DNA from: Flavobacteriales bacterium
GTDB taxonomy: Bacteria > Bacteroidota > Bacteroidia > Flavobacteriales > UBA7430
Assembly (NCBI GenBank): GCA_024959975.1
Contig: JANXFM010000197.1
Location: 1-9,559 of the forward strand
Length of the DNA stretch: 9,559 nucleotides
Direction: 5' to 3'
Positions 5,597 to 9,559 of this stretch are shown piece by piece (position 1 is the stretch's first letter; each line of letters starts with the position of its first letter). Both the position numbers and the translations under genes were made by a program. A model generated the notes under the pieces. That model was not told the DNA's origin, searched no databases, and saw nothing but the letters and a program-made list of their open reading frames with translations.

Positions 5597-6286
5597 CTAT
5601 GGGTTTATTTGTTTAATGGCTTTAATTTGGTTTGCAAATAAACTACTTTTTTGTGGATATTTCAAACTTAAAATTTCGTAGGCTATAATTGCTTTGTCAT
5701 AGTGCCCTTGTTCTAGGTAGACTTTTGCCAAAGTTTCAGTCATAAGCTTGTCGTTTTCCGTTAAGCTTTGTTGTGCCACCTGACTTGGCGAGAAGAATTC
5801 TTTTTTAGGGCGTTCTTTCTTTTTTGTTTCAGTAATAAAATCAACAATTTTATTTGTTTTTTCTATCGGATTAAGTTTTTCTTTTTTCTCAGCTTTTGCC
5901 TCTCTATCGATAGGTTTGAGTTGAGAGAGCTTTAACCATTCACTAAAAGAGTGTTTTTCTGTATCATCAAACTCGAGAGGTTTTCCGAGGTCTAAAGTTT
6001 GTTCAGGTTTTTGTTTTATTTGTTTAACAAGTTCTTTTATTGGAGCTTGAAAAGATTTTTGAGTAATGTATTCAAAGAGAATCGTTCTGTTGCCGGAGAT
6101 GGCTGCAGTCATTTTTAGCTCTTTGTTATAGGCTTCACTATTAGCCTCTTTTAAAGCTTTAAGTCGTAATTTGTGTAAAGACGAGCAATAAGGATATTCG
6201 TTGCATAAGTCATCCAAACGCGAAAGGTCTTCTTTTAGAATACTTTCGGGTTTTTGAATAAGTTCTATGAATTGGGTGCTTTGCAT
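5597..6286 (-). CDS. TPR-like protein of unknown function (between lptE and secG)
   Basis: The product is 229 residues, with no signal peptide and no membrane helix, so probably cytosolic. The N-terminal part (1-65) is helical, with a short conserved-looking stretch NEYPYCSSLHKLRLKAL. The middle (about 125-165) is rich in Lys and Glu and probably disordered. The C-terminal part (about 181-226) contains one clear tetratricopeptide-type helix pair: LAKVYLEQGHYDKAIIAYE followed by LSLKYPQKS. I recall similar proteins at this locus in other flavobacteria, annotated as hypothetical or TPR proteins; no function is known to me. The start is the ATG at 6286, 2 bases after the lptE stop; an in-frame TTG at 6295 would overlap lptE and is less likely. 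The stop is TAG. Its place in an envelope operon hints at a scaffold or assembly role, which is inference. Confidence 0.85.
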   Translation of the reverse strand: MQSTQFIELIQKPESILKEDLSRLDDLCNEYPYCSSLHKLRLKALKEANSEAYNKELKMTAAISGNRTILFEYITQKSFQAPIKELVKQIKQKPEQTLDLGKPLEFDDTEKHSFSEWLKLSQLKPIDREAKAEKKEKLNPIEKTNKIVDFITETKKKERPKKEFFSPSQVAQQSLTENDKLMTETLAKVYLEQGHYDKAIIAYEILSLKYPQKSSLFANQIKAIKQINP

Positions 6287-6288
6287 TT

Positions 6289-6786
6289 TTACCAATTTAC
6301 AACAGCTTTGTTAAATATGTCTTCTATTAGTTCAATAATTATTTCGTCCATCAAATCTTCTTCTACATTAGAGAGGTTCAGGCTGCTATCGAAGTCTGCA
6401 TAACGATTAAAACTTTGTTCGTAGGATTTATCGGGCTCACTTTGATTTTTAAATCGCACAAAGACCTTTATGCTTAACCTGTTTTGATTGGCTTGGTCGT
6501 TAGAACTTATGCTAATGGGTTTTACTTGATAATCACTAATATACCCTTCAAAATGTAGATCTCCATTGGTCTTAATCAAATTTAAAGAGGTTTGTTGTAT
6601 AAACTGATCCTGAAGTGCATCGGTAAACTTTTGACTTAACACAGGTTGTACTAAGGTAGCCTGATTTTGGAAGTAAGAAATAGAAATTGTTTTAATATCA
6701 GGATGTATGTCGGCACCGGTAAAGGTGTAAACTCCACAACTGCAAATAAGAGCGATACAAGCTATAATGTACTTAAGTTTTGACAT
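6289..6786 (-). CDS. lptE: LPS-assembly lipoprotein LptE (Bacteroidota type)
   Basis: LptE is the outer-membrane lipoprotein that plugs the LptD barrel and helps insert lipopolysaccharide into the outer leaflet. The 165-residue product has a lipoprotein signal peptide (MSKLKYIIACIALICSC) with lipidated Cys17, followed by GVYTFTGADIHPDIKTISI, the typical opening of LptE-family proteins in this phylum. The rest alternates predicted beta strands and helices (SQKFTDALQDQF; LHFEGYISDYQVKPIS; LSIKVFVRF), as expected for the small two-layer LptE fold. The ATG at 6786 is chosen because the signal peptide begins there and it lies 1 base after the stop of the upstream gene. An in-frame ATG at 6888 would place 34 residues ahead of the signal peptide and overlap the regulator gene. 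Confidence 0.92.
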   Translation of the reverse strand: MSKLKYIIACIALICSCGVYTFTGADIHPDIKTISISYFQNQATLVQPVLSQKFTDALQDQFIQQTSLNLIKTNGDLHFEGYISDYQVKPISISSNDQANQNRLSIKVFVRFKNQSEPDKSYEQSFNRYADFDSSLNLSNVEEDLMDEIIIELIEDIFNKAVVNW

Positions 6787-6787
6787 C

Positions 6788-8014
6788 TTATAGATCGTAT
6801 TGTTTAATTTTTCGGTACAAAGTACGTTCTGAAATTCCAAGCTCTGTAGCTGCACCTTTTCTTTTGCCCCGGTGTTTTTCAAGTGCATTTTTTATCATTT
6901 CAATTTCTTTATCCTGAAGTGACAGAGTTTCTTGAGGTTTTATTTCCTGAGCTTGAATGGTTCGAGGTTCGTTCGTAGCATCTGACTGCGATGGTAGTAG
7001 AATAGCTTTACTATTCTGTATGTCATCGTATTCAGAGTAAATTTTGTTGCTCAGTTGCGCATTTTCTTCGTTGAAGTTTGCATCTCCTTTCATGAGCTTC
7101 TGAGTTAATTTTTTCAGATCGCCAATGTCTTTTTTCATGTCGAAGAGAACTTTGTATAAAATTTCTCTTTCTGTATAGTCGTTTTCAGCATTCTTCCCAT
7201 CGTTATAAAGTACGGGAAGTGTTTTTACATCATTATCCGGAAGGTAGTTTTTCAGTGTCACCACATCAATCATTCTACTTTCTTCTACCACTGATAGTTG
7301 TTCGGTGATGTTTCTAAGTTGACGAATATTTCCGGGCCATTGGTAGGTAGAAATAAGTTTAATGGCGTCTTCGTTAAGGCGTACAGAGGGCATGTGGTAT
7401 TTCTCGGCAAAGTCCATTGCAAACTTGCGAAAAATCAAATGAATATCATCTTTTCGCTCTCTAAGAGGAGGTAAGTTTACCTGAACGGTATTTAGCCTGT
7501 AAAACAGATCTTCTCTAAACTGATTTTTATGAATTGCTTCCTGCATGTTTATGTTGGTAGCAGCTACGATGCGAACATCTGTTTTTTCTGCTTTGGAAGA
7601 ACCTACTTTAATGAACTCGCCCGTTTCCAAAACACGTAATAAACGTACTTGGGTGGCTAGTGGTAATTCTCCGACTTCATCCAGGAAGATGGTTCCTCCA
7701 TCAGCAACTTCAAAGTATCCTTTTCTATTGGAAGTAGCTCCGGTAAAAGAACCTTTTTCATGTCCAAAAAGCTCACTGTCAATAGTCCCTTCCGGAATAG
7801 CTCCACAGTTTACAGCAATATAAGGCCCGTGCTTGCGAGCCGACATTTGGTGTATGATCTTTGGAATAACTTCTTTACCCGTACCACTCTCACCAGAAAC
7901 CATTACAGAGATATCGGTAGGGGCTACGCGAATAGCTTTAGATATAGCACGGTCCAGCTCAGGTGCAGAACCTATAATTCCAAAGCGTTGTTTTATATCT
8001 TGTGCTGAAGTCAT
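6788..8014 (-). CDS. Sigma-54 activator without receiver domain (AAA+ and Fis-type HTH)
   Basis: This 408-residue protein belongs to the bacterial enhancer-binding proteins, which use ATP to open promoters held by RNA polymerase-sigma-54. The AAA+ domain starts almost at the N terminus: Walker A GESGTGKE (41-48), the sigma-54 contact loop GSFTGA (88-93, a variant of GAFTGA), Walker B GGTIFLDE (106-113), RIVAATN (148-154), the arginine-finger segment FREDLFYRL (166-174) and sensor II WPGNIRQLRN (226-235). A variable, partly charged linker (about 260-365) leads to a Fis-type helix-turn-helix (366-408, ending ERTLYRKIKQYDL). There is no receiver, GAF or PAS domain, so its control must come from elsewhere. 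The ATG at 8014 is 34 bases after the miaB stop with no terminator between. Similar genes follow miaB in other flavobacteria as I recall. Its target promoters are unknown. Confidence 0.93.
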   Translation of the reverse strand: MTSAQDIKQRFGIIGSAPELDRAISKAIRVAPTDISVMVSGESGTGKEVIPKIIHQMSARKHGPYIAVNCGAIPEGTIDSELFGHEKGSFTGATSNRKGYFEVADGGTIFLDEVGELPLATQVRLLRVLETGEFIKVGSSKAEKTDVRIVAATNINMQEAIHKNQFREDLFYRLNTVQVNLPPLRERKDDIHLIFRKFAMDFAEKYHMPSVRLNEDAIKLISTYQWPGNIRQLRNITEQLSVVEESRMIDVVTLKNYLPDNDVKTLPVLYNDGKNAENDYTEREILYKVLFDMKKDIGDLKKLTQKLMKGDANFNEENAQLSNKIYSEYDDIQNSKAILLPSQSDATNEPRTIQAQEIKPQETLSLQDKEIEMIKNALEKHRGKRKGAATELGISERTLYRKIKQYDL

Positions 8015-8048
8015 AATATTTGTCAGATTTATGCTACTGGTTGCTTTT

Positions 8049-9500
8049 TCATCCTTCTACGCTTTCACCAATCAATGTAGCAGAATTACAGTCTGTAATA
8101 CGCACCTTAACATAGTCTCCGGGTTTGTAATGCTTCTTTGGGAATACGGCTACCGAATTGTGTGTTGTTCTACCGAATAGGTGCTCATCTGACCGCTTAG
8201 AAAGGCCTTCTGCCAAAACTTTAAAAGTTTTGCCAATCCTTGTTTGGTTGTATTCCATAGAATGTTGACGCTGTTTCTCGATAATCTCTGTTAATCTTCT
8301 GGACTTAACTTCTTCCGGAACATCGTCTTCAAACTGACGAGCAGCTTTCGTGTTAGGTCTTTCCGAATATTTAAACATAAATCCGTAGTCGAATTTAACG
8401 TAGTCCATCAGGCTTAAAGTATCTTTATGTTCTTCCTCGGTTTCAGAGCAGAAGCTGGAGATGATGTCCTGAGAAATTGCACATCCCGGGATGATTCTTT
8501 TGATAGCATCTATACGTTCCATATACCATTCCCTGGTATAGCCTCTATTCATCATTTTAAGAATCCTGGAGTTTCCGGATTGAACAGGAAGGTGGATGTA
8601 GTCACAAATATTTTCATATTTCGCCATTGTTTCTAGGACCTGATCTGACATGTCTTGAGGGTGAGATGTTGAAAATCGAATTCTCATTTCCGGGCTTACT
8701 AAAGCAACTTTTTCCAGTAGTTGAGCAAAATTTACTGAACTCGCCTGTTGGATTTCTGATAGTTTTTTGAAATCTATTTTTGCTCCACCACCATACCACA
8801 GATAAGAATCTACATTTTGACCTAAAAGAGTTACTTCTTTGTAGCCTTTTTCGTGTAGCTCACGGACTTCGTCTACAATACTTTCGGTATCTCTGCTACG
8901 TTCTCTACCTCTTGTAAACGGAACGACGCAGAAGGTACACATGTTATCGCATCCACGCATAATAGATACAAAAGCAGTAACACCATTGCTGTTTAATCGT
9001 ACAGGGCTAATGTCTGCGTATGTTTCTTCTTTAGAAAGTTGTACGTTAACGGCTTTCTGTCCTTGGTCAACCGTGTTAATAAGATTTGGTAAATCTCTGT
9101 AGGCATCGGGTCCTACAACAATATCAACTAATTTTTCTTCTTCTAAGAATTTTGATTTTAAGCGTTCTGCCATACAACCCAGAACACCAATCGTCATATC
9201 CTTTTTCTTTTCTTTCAGTTTTTGGAAAGTCCTTAATCGTTTGCGAACAGTTTGTTCTGCTTTTTCGCGGATTGAACAGGTGTTTACAAAAATGACATCG
9301 GCTTCTTCAATGTCTTTAGTTGTATTGAATCCATGCTCGGTTAATATTGAAGCCACAATTTCGCTGTCAGAAAAGTTCATCTGGCAGCCATAGCTCTCAA
9401 TGTAAAGTTTTCTTCCCCCCGGATCTGGAGCATCAAGTACAAGGGCTTCTCCTTGCTTTCCTTCGTCTATAACTTTATTACCTGTGTGGTACTGTTCCAT
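8049..9500 (-). CDS. miaB: tRNA-2-methylthio-N6-dimethylallyladenosine synthase MiaB
   Basis: MiaB is a radical-SAM enzyme that adds a methylthio group to N6-isopentenyladenosine at position 37 of tRNAs reading UNN codons. The 483-residue product has the full family layout. The N-terminal methylthiotransferase domain carries the three ligands of the auxiliary [4Fe-4S] cluster: Cys39 (SYGCQMN), Cys75 (NTCSIR) and Cys109 (LGCMAERL). The radical-SAM motif CxxxCxxC is at 184, 188 and 191 (RGCDNMCTFC). HLPVQSGN (303-310) is also typical. The C-terminal TRAM domain (about 421-481) binds tRNA. The segment DIISSFCSETEE (345-356) differs from the usual DxIxGF pattern in having Ser349 where glycine is common. 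The ATG at 9500 follows a near-perfect promoter closely. It is the first gene of the operon and ends in TGA. Confidence 0.97.
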   Translation of the reverse strand: MEQYHTGNKVIDEGKQGEALVLDAPDPGGRKLYIESYGCQMNFSDSEIVASILTEHGFNTTKDIEEADVIFVNTCSIREKAEQTVRKRLRTFQKLKEKKKDMTIGVLGCMAERLKSKFLEEEKLVDIVVGPDAYRDLPNLINTVDQGQKAVNVQLSKEETYADISPVRLNSNGVTAFVSIMRGCDNMCTFCVVPFTRGRERSRDTESIVDEVRELHEKGYKEVTLLGQNVDSYLWYGGGAKIDFKKLSEIQQASSVNFAQLLEKVALVSPEMRIRFSTSHPQDMSDQVLETMAKYENICDYIHLPVQSGNSRILKMMNRGYTREWYMERIDAIKRIIPGCAISQDIISSFCSETEEEHKDTLSLMDYVKFDYGFMFKYSERPNTKAARQFEDDVPEEVKSRRLTEIIEKQRQHSMEYNQTRIGKTFKVLAEGLSKRSDEHLFGRTTHNSVAVFPKKHYKPGDYVKVRITDCNSATLIGESVEG

Positions 9501-9521
9501 CTAAATACTGTTTTACAGGGA

Positions 9522-9551
9522 CAAAATTACAAAATGAAATAGTTCTGACAA
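9522..9551 (-). promoter_or_regulatory. Promoter of the miaB operon
   Basis: On the minus strand TTG (complement of 9549-9551) is followed after 19 bases by TAATTTTG (complement of 9522-9529). Both boxes and the spacing fit the Bacteroidota consensus TTG / TAnnTTTG. Transcription would start near 9515, giving a very short leader of about 15 bases before the miaB ATG at 9500. Confidence 0.75.
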
Positions 9552-9558
9552 AATGTCA
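9546..9558. promoter_or_regulatory. Palindrome TGACAAAATGTCA over the miaB -33 box
   Basis: A perfect 5-bp inverted repeat (TGACA, 3-base spacer AAA, TGTCA) lies across the -33 TTG of the miaB promoter. Its position would suit a repressor or activator site, but no regulator can be named, and the window ends one base later so the wider context is not visible. Confidence 0.35.
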
Positions 9559-9559
9559 T

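Noticed and set aside
6787..6888. Longer LptE starting at the in-frame ATG at 6888.
   Set aside because: It would bury the lipoprotein signal peptide behind 34 residues and overlap the regulator gene by about 100 bases.
7545..8180. Overlapping + strand ORFs across the regulator and miaB genes.
   Set aside because: They lie wholly or mostly antisense to well-supported genes and resemble no known protein.

Overview
The window reads as chromosomal DNA of a member of the Bacteroidota, most likely class Flavobacteriia. The evidence is protein style and gene order: an FtsZ with a very long acidic linker ending in a flavobacterial-type tail (NSFLHDNVD), a Bacteroidota-type LptE lipoprotein, a SecG with an acidic tail, a 92-residue GroES, promoters of the TTG / TAnnTTTG type, A-rich start contexts without clear Shine-Dalgarno sequences, and mostly TAA stops. 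The DNA is moderately AT-rich. No transposon, phage, CRISPR array, tRNA or rRNA was seen.

Layout. The left arm (2-2193, + strand) holds the 3' part of ftsZ followed 11 bases later by a YqeY-family gene. A gene-free stretch (2194-2535) carries two hairpin/T-tract elements and one good Bacteroidota-type promoter, which together may define a small RNA. Everything to the right is on the minus strand. It comprises a small cysteine-rich lipoprotein gene (2536-2979), the groES-groEL chaperonin operon (5108 down to 3182, own promoter and terminator), and a five-gene operon (9500 down to 5274): miaB, a sigma-54 activator without a receiver domain, lptE, a TPR-like protein and secG. The last four genes are almost touching (gaps of 1-2 bases), the operon ends in a strong terminator, and a near-consensus promoter sits at its head.

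Function. FtsZ drives cytokinesis. GroES/GroEL fold cytosolic proteins. The miaB operon mixes tRNA modification (MiaB), lipopolysaccharide export (LptE), protein export (SecG) and a sigma-54 activator whose targets are not shown. Most of the window is housekeeping, and I see no complete undescribed system.

Points that deserve a second look are the recent 30-residue duplication in the FtsZ linker, in which all six base differences change the amino acid; a degenerate phenylalanine-motif array in the same linker; the paired RNA-like elements after yqeY; and an identical 12-base element with a sigma-54-like -24 box upstream of both groES and the lipoprotein gene.
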